DNA of 64,000 nt from Molossus alvarezi (taxonomy: Eukaryota > Chordata > Mammalia > Chiroptera > Molossidae). The DNA lies in NCBI GenBank assembly GCA_037176705.1, contig CM073899.1, positions 5,580,001 to 5,644,000 on the forward strand, written 5' to 3'. The translations under genes and the position numbers were made by a program. Positions 47,562 through 58,181 of this stretch are shown in pieces (position 1 is the first letter of the stretch; every line of letters starts with the position of its first letter). The notes beneath the pieces are model-generated. The model was not told the origin of the DNA. It searched no databases and was given only the letters and a program-made list of their open reading frames with translations.

Positions 47562-48080
47562 GATAACAAAGGGAAGTGCAACCAGACAACAACAGACAAT
47601 CCGGAGGGCCGATAAACAAACAGAAAAAAATACAGACAGAGCTGAAACCAAAGTTACTGAAACCAAAAACCAAAACAACAACAACAACAAACAAACACAC
47701 ACAGAACTGACAACTGACTGAAACCGAAGTTCAACCAAAAAACACAGACAGAACTGACTGAAACCAAAGTTCCCTGTGACGTTTCCTGGCCGGGGAAGTA
47801 ATGCCGTGTCCAGCCTTCCCCTTGCCACTGAAAGGCACCTACCAGACTGAACAGAAAACAGTACTCACCGGGGACATTCCAGATGACTCTGATGAGTCCA
47901 GCCGCTCTCTCAGAATTCAATTTAGAGCAGGATTGGAGACCGGGCTAGGGAAACTGGGAGGGCAGGCTTAGTCCCGAGGCAGAGAAAATGTCCGTCCGAG
48001 GCCTTCCCCCAGACCAGTACCCTCTGCAGTTTTGATAGCTGGCCTAGTGGTCCAGTCTGGGGCCTCCTCATAAGGGTAGA

Positions 48081-48098
48081 ATCTCGCTGGGGCCTCCA
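48081..48098 (-). promoter_or_regulatory. Retroviral primer-binding site, tRNA-Thr(UGU)
   Basis: On the minus strand, two bases after the LTR end CACAACA, the sequence TGGAGGCCCCAGCGAGAT is complementary to the 3' end, including CCA, of mammalian tRNA-Thr with anticodon UGU as I remember it. This is where minus-strand DNA synthesis is primed. Most gammaretroviruses use tRNA-Pro; threonine primers occur in some class I endogenous retroviruses. Confidence 0.85.
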
Positions 48099-48100
48099 AA

Positions 48101-48565
48101 TGTTGTGGTGCGAGAGAACCGAGAGACCACCAGAGCCAAATAGAGAGCAAAGCTGGCCAGCGACTGATCCCGAGTTCTCAGAAATCAGCCCCGACTTTCA
48201 ACTACTTTTTTATTTCATAGGAGGCTTGTTACAAACTTCTGCAACTGGCATTTCTTGTTGGCCTTGGGGGAGAGCAAGCGAGTGCAGAAGCCCAGGCAGT
48301 TGGCGATAAGCAGGAGAAAGCAGAGGCGGGAGGGAGCTGAGGCGGAAGGGAGCTGGGTGAACTGGGTCAGCACACATCTATCCTGCTGTTCATCCTGCTA
48401 TTCATTCTATTTTCTAAGTTCTAAAAACTAACAAATTCACTTAGAGGACACACTCATTCAGAGGAGCACAGGCCGGCTGGCCCTTCCTCAGGTCGCCTCT
48501 GCAAGCTCCATGGTTGGCCTTTTGTTTATCTCATCAGGACGAGGTGATAGGAGCAGGCCAGCACA
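48101..48565 (-). mobile_element. 5' LTR of gammaretrovirus-like provirus
   Basis: About 465 bp, partner of 40676-41133. Differs by scattered substitutions and small indels, for example a 10-bp stretch (attaaagcca) present only in the 3' LTR. Many differences are CpG in the other LTR and CpA here. The right flank has CACC at 48566-48569. Confidence 0.95.
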
Positions 48566-48712
48566 CACCCCAGACAATCCAGGATCATCTCCCATCTCAA
48601 AACCCTAACTTAATCCCAACTGCCAAGTTCCTTTTTCCATCTCAGGTGCCATTCACAGTTCTAGGGCGGGGACATCATGGCCATCATTTGGGCTCCCACC
48701 ATGTGGGTCTGT
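48566..48712 (+). mobile_element. Ancient mammalian interspersed repeat, right part
   Basis: 'cagacaatccaggatcatctcccatctcaaaaccctaacttaatc' and 'gttctagggcggggacatcatggccatcatttggg' continue the repeat that stops at 40675, showing that the provirus integrated into it. Confidence 0.65.
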
Positions 48713-49124
48713 ATGGTTCCTTGACTTAAATACCATAATGTGAGCTGAGGATGAATTAAATCCAGATGGGGCAAATAAGAACACAAGTTAAATAATCTAA
48801 AGGAAGCAAGCCCCAGATTGTCAGGTAGAGTCCAGCTTTGAACAATACACTTGGACGATAACTCTCTGGGAGCTGCAGTGAATGACAGCTGAGACACTTC
48901 GACATGGACACACGGTCACATGTGTATCAGCAACCTGACACAAACCTTCACTGGATCTAAACTCATATAGGAATCCTCAGTGATGGCCTTTGGCATGGCT
49001 TCCTGGTAGCTTTAACAGTAGCTTTATAAGATGTAAAAGATTATTTAAACAGAACAGTTTTCATATCAACACTGTGAAGGCAAAGGAACCTTCCAATCCT
49101 ACATCAGTAATTATCTGTCCAGGA
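48713..49124. other. Unassigned sequence
   Basis: Nothing recognised. Confidence 0.3.
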
Positions 49125-49505
49125 AAGGCCATGTGTCAGCAGCTGCGGCTGCCTTAACCAAGTGCCACAAACCAGGCGCTTACACAGCAGAAACCTACCG
49201 CGAGAAGCCTGTGGCCTGGAGTCTGTGGGAAAGTCTGCTGGGCTTCTTCGAGCTCCCAGTGGTCGGCTGGCTTGACACGCAGCCCTCCCCGTCTGTCTTC
49301 CTATTCCCGGGGTGTTCGCCCTGTGTACGTGTCTCTCTGTCCAAACGTCTCCTTGTTATCAGGACGCCAGTCGTGTTGGGTCAGGAGACTACCTCACGCC
49401 AGTGTGGCCCAATCCTACGTACACCTGCAGTGACCCTATTTCCAAACAAGGTCACACACTGAGGCTACAGCAGGTTAGAAGTTCAACATCTGATTCCCAC
49501 ATCTT
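49125..49505 (+). mobile_element. Ancient mammalian interspersed repeat, second copy
   Basis: Shares the order 'ggctgccttaaccaagtgccacaaaccaggcgcttacacag', 'ttatcaggacgccagtcgtgttggg' and 'gaccctatttccaaacaaggtcacac' with a common old mammalian repeat related to the one split by the provirus. Family name not assigned. Confidence 0.65.
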
Positions 49506-49663
49506 TATTTCCACACTGTTGCCCCTATCGTAGTCATAGCAACCATCATTGCAACATAACATTCTAACTGTGGTGGTAAAAAGATTCATCTTTTGAAGGA
49601 CACATGCAGGGGAGCCAGTATTCCCTCAGGTCCTGGAGCCCCGTGTCTGGTTGCACCTTCAGG
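49506..49663. other. Unassigned spacer
   Basis: Short stretch without recognised content. Confidence 0.3.
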
Positions 49664-49671
49664 CTCTGAAT

Positions 49672-49887
49672 CAGCGGTTCTCAACCTGTGGGTTGTGACC
49701 CCTTAGGGGGTCGAATGACCCCTTCACAGGGGTCACCTGTGAAAACACATATTTCTGATGGCGATTCATAACAGTAGCAAAATTACAGTTATGAAGTAGC
49801 AACGAAAATAATTTTATGGTTGGGGGTCACCATAACATGAGGAGCTGTATTAAAGGGTCGCGGCATCAGGAAGGTTGAGAACCACTG
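49672..49887. mobile_element. SPIN-type non-autonomous hAT transposon
   Basis: 216 bp. Left end CAGCGGTTCTCAACCTGTGG; right end GGTTGAGAACCACTG, its inverted repeat. A perfect 8-bp duplication CTCTGAAT lies at 49664-49671 and 49888-49895, the hallmark of hAT transposition. The interior (ctgtgaaaacacatatttctgatgg; aaaattacagttatgaagtagcaacgaaaataattttatgg) matches the SPIN family known from vespertilionid bats, rodents, tenrec, bushbaby and others, where it spread by horizontal transfer. It encodes no transposase. Confidence 0.93.
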
Positions 49888-49895
49888 CTCTGAAT

Positions 49896-50193
49896 GGAGA
49901 CAAGGGCCGAGTCCCGTCCCCACCTATTATCAGTGTTGCGACCTTGCCCGGAGTCAGGTAGAAATAAGGTATCTCTCCCATTAGACTTTAGCATCGCTCC
50001 TGCTCTGTAGCAAATGCCAATGTATTTCAGAAATTAGTATTTGGAGCATGTTTCTCATTTCTAAAATAAAGAAAAACCTTGTAACAATGCCAATCAATAC
50101 AGAGGCTCTCTGCTATATTTTATTGGTGGAGAACTACAGGGGGTGCATGTTGCTATAAAATTAATTTTTAATGAAAATCTTTACATTTCCTCT
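49896..50193. other. Unassigned sequence
   Basis: Nothing recognised. Confidence 0.3.
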
Positions 50194-50195
50194 TT

Positions 50196-50254
50196 TTTTA
50201 AAATTCTCACCCAAAGATTTTTTAATTTATCTTCAGATAGCATGTGAGGGAGAA

Positions 50255-50291
<37 letters not shown>

Positions 50292-50449
50292 GTCGATGTG
50301 AGAAACACATCAACTGATTGCCTCCTGCACGACCCCACCCAGGGCCGGGGATGAGCCACAACCCAGGTGCGTGCCCTTGACTGGAATCGAACCCACGACT
50401 CATTGGTCTGCGGGATGATTCTCTAACTGCTGAGCAACACCAGCCAGGG
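50196..50449 (-). mobile_element. VES-type SINE, near full length, diverged
   Basis: Minus-strand copy with a long (AG)n/CT tract. The similar flanks AAAATCTTTACATTTCCTCTT (left, from 50174) and AAAACCTTTACCTTTCTCTT (right, from 50451) are a mutated target duplication. Confidence 0.92.
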
Positions 50450-50717
50450 TAAAAACCTTTACCTTTCTCTTGGTGCACACACTCGAGCAGCCTGATGCGT
50501 TCTTGATGCTAATCACTAGGCAAAAGTGACCCTAAGAAAGCAGACCCTCAGAGGGTTCTGCATTGGTAACAGGGAAAATGCTGTTCTGACTCATTATGCT
50601 AATGTCTTTCACCAAATAAACATAGAATAAGTCACAGGAGTAAGTGGGAATGACACAAAGCCGGAGCATCACGTGGGAAGGCTCGCCCCGTTCTCCACAG
50701 GCAGCTCTGCACGGAGA
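50450..50717. other. Unassigned sequence
   Basis: Nothing recognised. Confidence 0.3.
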
Positions 50718-50982
50718 CAGCGATGTGCACCTCTCCGTCTCATGGCTCACGCACCAGTTGCTACAATTCTGCAGCACACCCAGACATGGATTCTATTTTT
50801 TGCCAGTCTGACCAAAAAAACACGTATACTTTTGATTCATTCACACTGGACAGCTATTATTGTGTTGGCTGTTGTCTTTTTTTTATTTGACAATGCTAGG
50901 GAATAGAGGTCAGTGCCCTGACTAAGGAGTCAGGTCCTGCACACTTTAAAAATTCTTGCCATGCATCGGTAGAAAATTGCTG
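50718..50982. mobile_element. Non-autonomous hAT-type element, same family as 19564-19831
   Basis: Shared interior: 'ctacaattctgcagcacacc', 'cattcacactggacagctattattgtgttggctgttgtc', 'gaatagaggtcagtgccctgactaagg'. The right end reads GGTAGAAAATTGCTG. The terminal repeat on the left is badly decayed and I see no target duplication. Confidence 0.7.
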
Positions 50983-51707
50983 TATTCAGGCAAGATGTGC
51001 CTAAGGTGCTAGAAATGTAATGTCCTGATGAATGTCTCCGTTGTATGAGGGACTCGGAGCGTAGTACAATGGCTTTGATTAGAAGACTCTGTGTATGGGG
51101 GAGGGGTATTTAAAAGTAAACATTTCCATGTGGTACCCATCCCATGCCCAGGTCTCATCCAGCCATAGTTTGGATGGACAGGTTGCTGAGTTAAACCCTG
51201 GCATGAGGAATGCAGTGTGTGACATATTGACTTTCCCTTGGTTGGGACTTTCTGAGAGTTTCTCGGAAAGAGCATCTTATCACTTCATGTTGACCACTAA
51301 TTTTTAAGTCACGTTCTCTTTATTCAAAGTTCAGACTGTTGAAGATTGATGGGGGCCAGCACAAACAGAGCCCTAGAGCTGGTCCTTAAAGAGGCGTTCT
51401 GGGATCATCGTGGGATTCCTCAGCTTGAAACGTTGGAAGCTGGTTTGTTTCCACACCTGCTGTCCAGTGCTTAGCTGGGTAGAGACGGCTTGGAGTTCAT
51501 GGGTCAGCCCTGTGGACCTGATGAAGAATTGGGGGAAGGTAGTCATATGACAGATTGAGGCAGGATAAGAGTGGAAAGAAAAAGAGGAAATGAGGGTTCT
51601 AGAACAAGATCTCAAAAATTTTTTAAATGTTCCGTATACATTTAACTAACAAAATAAGTGCATACAGGAAAATAGTGCACTGTTCTACTCAGCAGGTTTT
51701 GATTTTT
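50983..51707. other. Unassigned sequence
   Basis: Nothing recognised. Confidence 0.3.
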
Positions 51708-51723
51708 AAAATTTGGAAGAAAA

Positions 51724-52002
51724 AAGACTCACTGACTGGCCCCTGCAGAAAGGGGGGAGAGAGGACGAGACGCAGGAAGGGCGGACGGCAGGGCCGGTTG
51801 CTTGTCTGCTGTCTGCCTTCTCCTTTGCTCTCCCCGCGGTTCTGCTCACTCCCGGTGTCAGCCCACGCGCCTTCCCCAACCCCCACTCCCCGTGTAGGCC
51901 CCCACCCCGTTCGCTTTCCTTCTCGTCCTCTGCGTCTCTCCTCTCTTCTTTCTTCCCTTCCCAAAAGTAAAAACATACAAAATTTTAAAAAATAATGATA
52001 AT
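51724..52002 (+). mobile_element. Unidentified retrotransposed insert
   Basis: About 279 bp bounded by a perfect 16-bp duplication AAAATTTGGAAGAAAA (51708-51723 and 52003-52018). The insert is C/T-rich and GC-rich on the plus strand, unlike the flanks, and ends in an A-rich tail (aaaagtaaaaacatacaaaattttaaaaaataatg). That is the pattern of L1-driven insertion of an RNA, but I see neither SINE nor L1 sequence. Candidates are a processed transcript fragment or an L1-transduced segment. Confidence 0.8.
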
Positions 52003-52018
52003 AAAATTTGGAAGAAAA

Positions 52019-52738
52019 GAATGACTTTTTTGGGCCAGCCATCAATAGGACCTCCTTTGGAGTTCCTTAAAAAACAACCACCAAAAAAACCCAGACTATT
52101 TTGGGCACAATTGGCCCATTAAGACCCTCCTCTATCCTCATCCCGCTGCAGCAGGAAAGGGTATTTGGGAGAGAAAAATAATATTCAAGGAGTTCTCACA
52201 ATTTAAAAAACAAGATTGTTATGGAAAGTTTAGAAATGCATTTAAAAGTATTCTAGTTTCTGAAACTCACAAAAAAAAGGGTATATTTTTTATGAGCATC
52301 AGTAGTCGTACCAACAGCAAGCACAGAACACTGAACTTAGGAATCTGCAAACCAAAATTTTCTTTTAGACATTTGTTGCAGTTAGGTATAGGACACAATT
52401 GCTCAACACAGTCACAGAGATCAAAAGTAAACCCCACACATTGGGAGAAGGTGGAGACATCTGTCACTGGCAGTGGCGGAGGGCAGCATTCAGACTGCAT
52501 GGGCAGCTCATTGGTGTGCCCAGATGGGGCTCATGTCAGACAGGGTGACAGCCACACGCCGGGAGCAGACAGCTGGGACGCCCATCCCCTGTACCAGGTG
52601 CTTGGCTTTCGGGCACAGTGAGCTTTGGCACAGTCTCAGGTGACGAGCCAGAGGTCTGACTTGCCCACATAAGGGCCCAGTGCCCTCAGTAAACCTCAGC
52701 GTCTTCCCTGAGAAGGTCAGGGTACCCGTAGAGCTCCA
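52019..52738. other. Unassigned sequence
   Basis: Nothing recognised. Confidence 0.3.
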
Positions 52739-52850
52739 GTTTCTACCTCCCAGGGTTTTTATGAGGATGAAATGACCTCAAACGTGTGAAAAAACTGTAA
52801 ACTAGAAAGCTCTATAAAACCTGAGTGGTTGTTACGGCTACAAGAAATAT
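52739..52850 (+). mobile_element. MIR relic
   Basis: 'gggtttttatgaggatgaaatgacctcaaacgtgtgaaaaaactgtaaactagaaagctctataaa' follows the 3' half of MIR. Confidence 0.7.
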
Positions 52851-53329
52851 TTGTTAGAAATCACTTATAAATGAGCTTGATGTGTTTCATATTTTGTTGT
52901 GATCCACTGATAAGTACAAAACCTATGTTTATTGATTCACGTTGGTGGTCAAGTAACTGTATAAAATTCCACCTCAATAAAGTGCCACGTCACTGTGCGA
53001 ACAGCTCAAACCAATGCCTCTTAGAACACGCGTAACAGTTCCTGCAGAACTTTAAATTGAGTGCTGCTGTCCTTTTGGGAATGCATTGCCAACGTCCTAG
53101 TTTATTTTCAATTACTAGCTAATTTGATCTAAAATGTATGTTATCACACTGCTGGCCCTCGAGCCTTTCCAGGGTGCGGGGAGCACACCTCTCTTCCCTC
53201 TAGTACATGACGGAAACCACAGCCGCTCTGAGCAAACACTCGGGGACCCACAGCATGGAGCACTGTCTGCTTGGAAATAGTGTCAGATAACACAGTCCCC
53301 TAATATGCCACAAATAATAATGGCTTTCC
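52851..53329. other. Unassigned sequence
   Basis: Nothing recognised. Confidence 0.3.
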
Positions 53330-53990
53330 TATGTGACACTGTATCCAATAACAAAATTAGTCATAAAAAACATTTCACTCACCATCAACCTCAATTATAA
53401 ATATCTAGGAATAAACTTTAAAACTTTTTCAAGTAACATAGTAGAAATCTCGGATTAATAGTAATATATAGTATATTACTGAATCAGAAAACTCACTATG
53501 TCGAATGATGTAAAATTGATTTAAAAGTTTAGCTAGAGATTAAAAACTCCAGAATGGTGAAGATGTTTTGAAAGACTAATAAAAAGAAAAGGAGCTTCCT
53601 GCTGGATATAAGAATGTTGTGTAATGCCACAGATATTGAAAATCTGGGATTGGTGCTAGAATAGAGAAATGTGTCAATGACACAGAATAGAGTCAAAAAT
53701 AACCTCAGGTGTGTATGGGAAGTCAGGTATAGCAGAGGAGACATTCCCAACAGTGGTCCAATTTATTTACTTGGACAACTGGACCATCTAAGAGAAAACA
53801 GGTAGGTTCCTACCCCAATCATTTAGACAAATAAATATCATGTGAATTAAATATCTAAATTGAATATAGGAGTGCATACCATATACATATCTATGAAATA
53901 TATAACTGTACTAGAAAACAATATAGATGAATACTTTGGAATCTTGAAGAGAAAACGACCTCTCTCAGTGTGACGCAGAACTCGGGAGCC
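53330..53990 (+). mobile_element. Old L1 ORF2 fragment
   Basis: Contains 'atatctaggaataaac', the old ORF2 'YLGINL' site, followed by degraded copies of the downstream ORF2 order (ccaatttatttacttggacaactggacc; agaaaacaatatagatgaatac). Many stops. Confidence 0.7.
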
Positions 53991-55254
53991 TCACAGGAAA
54001 TGTTCGGCGATTTGCGATTTGATTACACAAAACATTACAACTCACTCCTCAAACACACCAGATAAGCCAGCCATGTACTTGTGAAAAGATAAAGAAGCTC
54101 ATTAAAATGTAAGTCCAGCTCAGCCTGTTCTTAGTCTATGATTATTAATAAGACCAGATTCCTGTTTTTTTTTTTCATATAAACATTGGGCAACATAATA
54201 AAATACTGTGCAGGGAGCATTTCTAATTTTTAACTCATAGGCACAGAAAATCAATCCAATGTTCTTACTATGTTGATTATGAAAGAGAAATTCCCATCCC
54301 AGGCAGCACGGAGGCGACTGTTTGCTACTGAGTGGACTTGCCTGCCAGTCACGTGCCCCTGCTGGGATTTAACCTGCAAGGTGTATGGTCCGCTCGAGCC
54401 TCCTGCTCCTTACTGCCAGGGGCACAGAACAGGTGGAGCTGGTGTCAAGACGGTAACCTGAGGACTTCCATGCAAGAAGAGGGTGCGAGGAATGCGGTGG
54501 AACAGACTGTTGTTCACGGCGTCCCGGTGCCAAGGAACGACTCGGGGTCTGTCCTGGTTGGGGACTGCGTTTGGACGGGGGCCAGGCTGCGTGCCCCTGT
54601 CTGCTAGTGGGTGTGGGTGGACTTTCCTGCTGGGGTTGCCAGTGGGCCCGTTGGCAGGACAGGTGAGGTGTCAGCACAGCGGGGTGCCCTGAACACTGTG
54701 CAGCCAGGCTGCCCTAAGAACAGACCTTCCCAGCGAGTTCACATCAAATGTAAACACTTCTTGCTTTTATTCTTAAGAATTTCTGTCTCTCTGGGTGATC
54801 AGAGTCCTTTTACATGTCACTCTGAACAACGCCCTTCTGTGCAGGTCCAAGGCCAGAGACAGCGGGCTACGGCAGGCGAGGCCGTCCGAGGGCCCGGGAT
54901 GAGGGGCACGGCGTGGTTCCAGCTGCAGCCACAGGCCTGCTCCCCAGAAAGGCCCACAGGGTGGACGCTTCAGTCCCCAACGCTGAAGTCGTTGGGAGAG
55001 AAACGGGAACTAGTCTAAAGAAGGAAGGCTGGAAGTTTGCCACACACACACACCGTCTCTCCCAAACCCAGCCTTCCCGGCGGCACTACCTGCCGCTCAG
55101 CTGCCCAGCGTTCCCCAGGCTGTCTGCACCCTCCCGCTGCGCAGGTGGGACAACCGAGGTTCACAGGTGACAAACCCTTGCCCGAGACTATGTAAAGGAA
55201 CAAAGGTGGCCCTCAGAGGGGGCTTTTGTTCTTGTCTTAAATTTTTTTTTTTCT
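53991..55254. other. Unassigned sequence
   Basis: AT-rich to about 54260, then GC-richer unique sequence with short open frames. No gene recognised. Confidence 0.3.
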
Positions 55255-56290
55255 TAAAAAGCTTCTGCACAGCAAAAGAAACAATCATCAAAATGGAAAG
55301 GCAACCCACTGTATGGGAGAACATCATTGCCAATGATGTATCAGATAAGGGGTTAATTTCCAATATATATAGAGTGCTCATACAGCTCAACAAAAGGAAG
55401 ACAAAGAACCCAATTAAAAAATGGGCAGAGGAGCTGAATAGACACCTCTCCAAACAGGACATACAAATGGCCAAGAGACATATGAAGAAATGCTCAACAT
55501 CACTAATCATCAGAGAGATGCAAATTAAAACAACAACGAGGTATCACCTCACACCTGTCAGAATGGCCGCCATCAACAAATCATCAAACAACAAGTGTTG
55601 GCGAGGGTGTGGAGAAAAGGGGACTCTAATACACTGCTGGTGGGAATGCAGACTGGTGCAGCCGCTATGGAAAACAATATGGTGCTACCTCAAAAAATTA
55701 AAAATGAAACTTCCATTTGACCCAGTGATCCCACTGCTGGGAATATACCCTAAGAAGCCTGAAACACCAATCAGGAAGAATATATGTACCCCCATGTTCA
55801 TAGCAGCACTATTTACAATAGCTAAGATCTGGAAACAGCCCAAGTGTCCACCAGTAGACGAATGGATAAAAAAGCTGTGGTACATATACACAATGGAGTA
55901 CTATGCAGCAGTAAGAAAGAAAGATCTCTTATCCTTTGAGACGACATGGAGGGACCTGGAAAGTATTATCCTAAGTGAAAGAAGCCAAGCAGAAAAAGAC
56001 AAATACCACATGATCTCACTTATATACGGAATATAATGAACATAACAGTCTGAGGAATACAGTAGACCCAGACACATGGAAGTAGGGCACAGACTGACAT
56101 CCCTCAGAAGAGGGGGTGGGGGGTGGGAGGGTGGGAAGAGATAAACCACAGAACTTATATGCATGTATGCATGACCAATGGACATGGACAACTAAGCCGG
56201 GGATGGGGTGGAGGGGGGGTAGGGTGGGGGTTGCCAACGGGGTAAAAATGTAAAATATCTGTAACAAAAAAATAAATAAAAAGAAAGTTC
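55255..56290 (+). mobile_element. Young L1, 5'-truncated
   Basis: Begins in ORF2 at AAAAAGCTTCTGCACAGC, parallel to about base 1604 of the first L1, and continues to the G-rich 3' UTR and A-rich tail. Closely similar to the first L1 throughout. I found no convincing target duplication, perhaps because the right flank (agttctttgtg then A/T runs) was disturbed by the adjoining SINE. Confidence 0.95.
55258..56036 (+). pseudogene. L1 ORF2 C-terminal fragment, open but truncated
   Basis: About 259 uninterrupted ORF2 codons to the TAA at 56034-56036, including the full CX3CX7HX4C motif (CWRGC near 55596). Lacks endonuclease and reverse transcriptase, so cannot mobilise itself. The absence of stops reflects youth, not selection. 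Confidence 0.9.
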
Positions 56291-56315
56291 TTTGTGAAAA
56301 AAAAAAAAAAAAATT

Positions 56316-56513
56316 TTTTTTTCTTTATTGATCTTAGAGAGAAAGGAAGGGAGAGGGAGAGATGGAAACATCGATGAGAGAGAACATTGATTGGCCGCCT
56401 CCTGCACGCCCCCCACTGGGGATCTGGCCCACAACCTGGGCATGTGCCCTGACTGGGAATCAAACCTCTTGGTGCAGGGTCGATGCCCAACCACTGAGCC
56501 ACACCAGCTGGGC
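56316..56513 (-). mobile_element. Older VES-related SINE (second subfamily)
   Basis: Plus strand: 'ttctttattgatcttagagagaaagg', 'cgcctcctgcacgccccccactggggatc', 'gccctgactgggaatc', 'cactgagccacaccagctgggc'. An A-run directly abuts its T-run at 56297-56325. Confidence 0.9.
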
Positions 56514-56515
56514 TG

Positions 56516-57545
56516 TTCTTTTTTTTCTGGGCACACATACTTTATTAATAACATATTTATTCCTGTCACCCTTTCCCCCTCCTGTATGGCAACCGTCTGT
56601 TCTCTGTATAGGTGAGTTTTTTCTGTTTTGTTTGTTAGTTTTTGTTCTTTAGATTCCACATATGAGTGAGATCATATGGTATTTGTCTTTCTGTGTCTGA
56701 CTTATTTCACTTAGTATAATGCTCTCCACGTCCATCCATGCTGTCACAAGGGTAAGATTTCATTCTATTTATGGCTGAGTAGTATTCTATTGTATATATG
56801 TACCACATCTGCTTTATCCAATTGTCTATTGATGGACACTTGGGTTGCTTCCATATCTTGGCTACTGTAAATAACGCTGCTATGAACATAGGGGTGCATA
56901 TATATTATTTAATTCAATGTTTCAGGTTTCTTTTGATATATACCCAGAAGTGGAATCACTGGATCCCATACAGCTGTATTTATTTATTTTTTATCCTCAC
57001 CCGAGGGCACTTTTGCATTTATCTTCAGATAGAATGCAAGGAAGAGAGGGAGGAAGAGAGAAAGGGAAACCTCGATGTGAGAGAGAAACATTGAGTGGTT
57101 GCCACCCACACGACCCCAACCAAAGATGGGGACAAACTGCAACTGAGGTACGTGCCCTTAGCGGGAGCCGAACCCAGGACTCTCTGGTCCACAGGCCAAT
57201 GCTTTAACTGCTGAGCCAAACCGGCCAGGACCCATACAGTTCTATTTTTAGTTGTTTGATGAAACTCTACACTGTTCTCCACAGTGGCTCACCAGTCTGC
57301 ACTCCCACCAGCGGTGCACTAGGGCTCCCTCTTCTCCACACCCTCGCCAGCACTAATTGCTTGTTATCCATTGATGGTAGGTAGCCTTTCTGACAAGTAG
57401 GAGGTGATATCTCGTTGTAGTTTTAATTTGCATCTCTCTGGTAATTAGTAATGTTGAGCATCTTTTCACGTATCTGTTGGCTGTCTGTATGTCCTCTTTG
57501 GAGAAGTATCTATTCAGGTCCTCTGCCCATCTTTTAATTGGATGA
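56516..57545 (-). mobile_element. Older antisense L1, interrupted by a SINE
   Basis: Plus strand carries the reverse complement of the L1 3' end and ORF2 C-terminus: 'gacttatttcacttagtataatgctctcc', 'tcctctttggagaagtatctattcaggtcctctgcccatctttt'. A minus-strand fragment (56707-56889) still reads like the ORF2 end ([19 protein letters not shown]). The SINE at 56979-57230 splits it. Confidence 0.92.
56979..57230 (-). mobile_element. VES-type SINE, near full length
   Basis: Minus-strand copy inside the older L1. The target duplication CCCATACAG is at 56965-56973 and 57231-57239, with similar following bases (ctgta versus ttcta). Confidence 0.94.
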
Positions 57546-57962
57546 CGCTGGTTGTTTGAAATAAGTCATCGCAATCTGGGTCACAGGCATCAGACAGACA
57601 GACAGAGGGGCTGAACTGTGGAGGAACAGTCTGCCCCGGTGTTTGAGCAGTTTTAGGACCATCCCTCATGACTGACGTCACTGCATTTGCATGAAAAGTC
57701 ACCAGAGTAAAGAGGTTAAAGCCCCAAGAGATTCCTGTGGGCGATTCGTTGCTGCAGAAACCACATCTTGGTAGTTGATGGCTACAGGTGTACGGTTCTT
57801 AATTTTTTTGTCCAGGAACTGAAGGAATGCAGACTGGCCAGGAAGGGGCACAGCTCATTTAGCCCTTTGCATGCTAAAAAGAAACAGGTGTGTATTTGCC
57901 ACACCTCTGTGAGAGAAACCTTGAACACAAGCTTTTCCTGAGGTAAGGCCTACATGGTTTTA
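57546..57962. other. Unassigned sequence
   Basis: Nothing recognised. Confidence 0.3.
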
Positions 57963-58181
57963 TTTTTTTTTTAATCTTTTTTTTCCTTTATTCATTTTAG
58001 AGAGAGAAGTGAGAGGGAGAGAGAGAAACATTGATGAAAGAGAACATCGATTGGCTGCTTCCTGCATGCCCCCCACTGGGGATTGGGCCCACAACCTCGG
58101 CATGTGTCCTGACCGGGACTCGAATTGGTGACCTCTTGATGCATGGATCAACGCTCAGCCACTGAACCACACCGGCCAGAC
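57963..58181 (-). mobile_element. Older VES-related SINE (second subfamily)
   Basis: Plus strand: 'tttattcattttagagagagaag', 'gctgcttcctgcatgccccccactggggattgggcccac', 'cactgaaccacaccggccag'. Confidence 0.9.

Larger units (their letters stand above)
40676..48565 (-). mobile_element. Defective endogenous retrovirus (class I, gammaretrovirus-like)
   Basis: Provirus on the minus strand. Order from its 5' side: LTR, primer-binding site, gag matrix, a foreign segment, gag capsid, reverse transcriptase, RNase H/integrase start joined to env, env surface and transmembrane parts, LTR. The 4-bp target duplication (CACC at 40672-40675 and 48566-48569) is the length typical of gammaretroviruses. Protease, most of integrase and parts of gag, RT and env are missing or broken by stops and frameshifts, so it cannot encode a virus. 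A SINE-headed composite and a young L1 have since inserted between its gag pieces. Confidence 0.93.

Noticed and set aside
55200..56330. Target duplication for the L1 at 55255
   Set aside because: The flanks share only a loose GTTCTTGT/GTTCTTTGT resemblance, not enough to claim a duplication.
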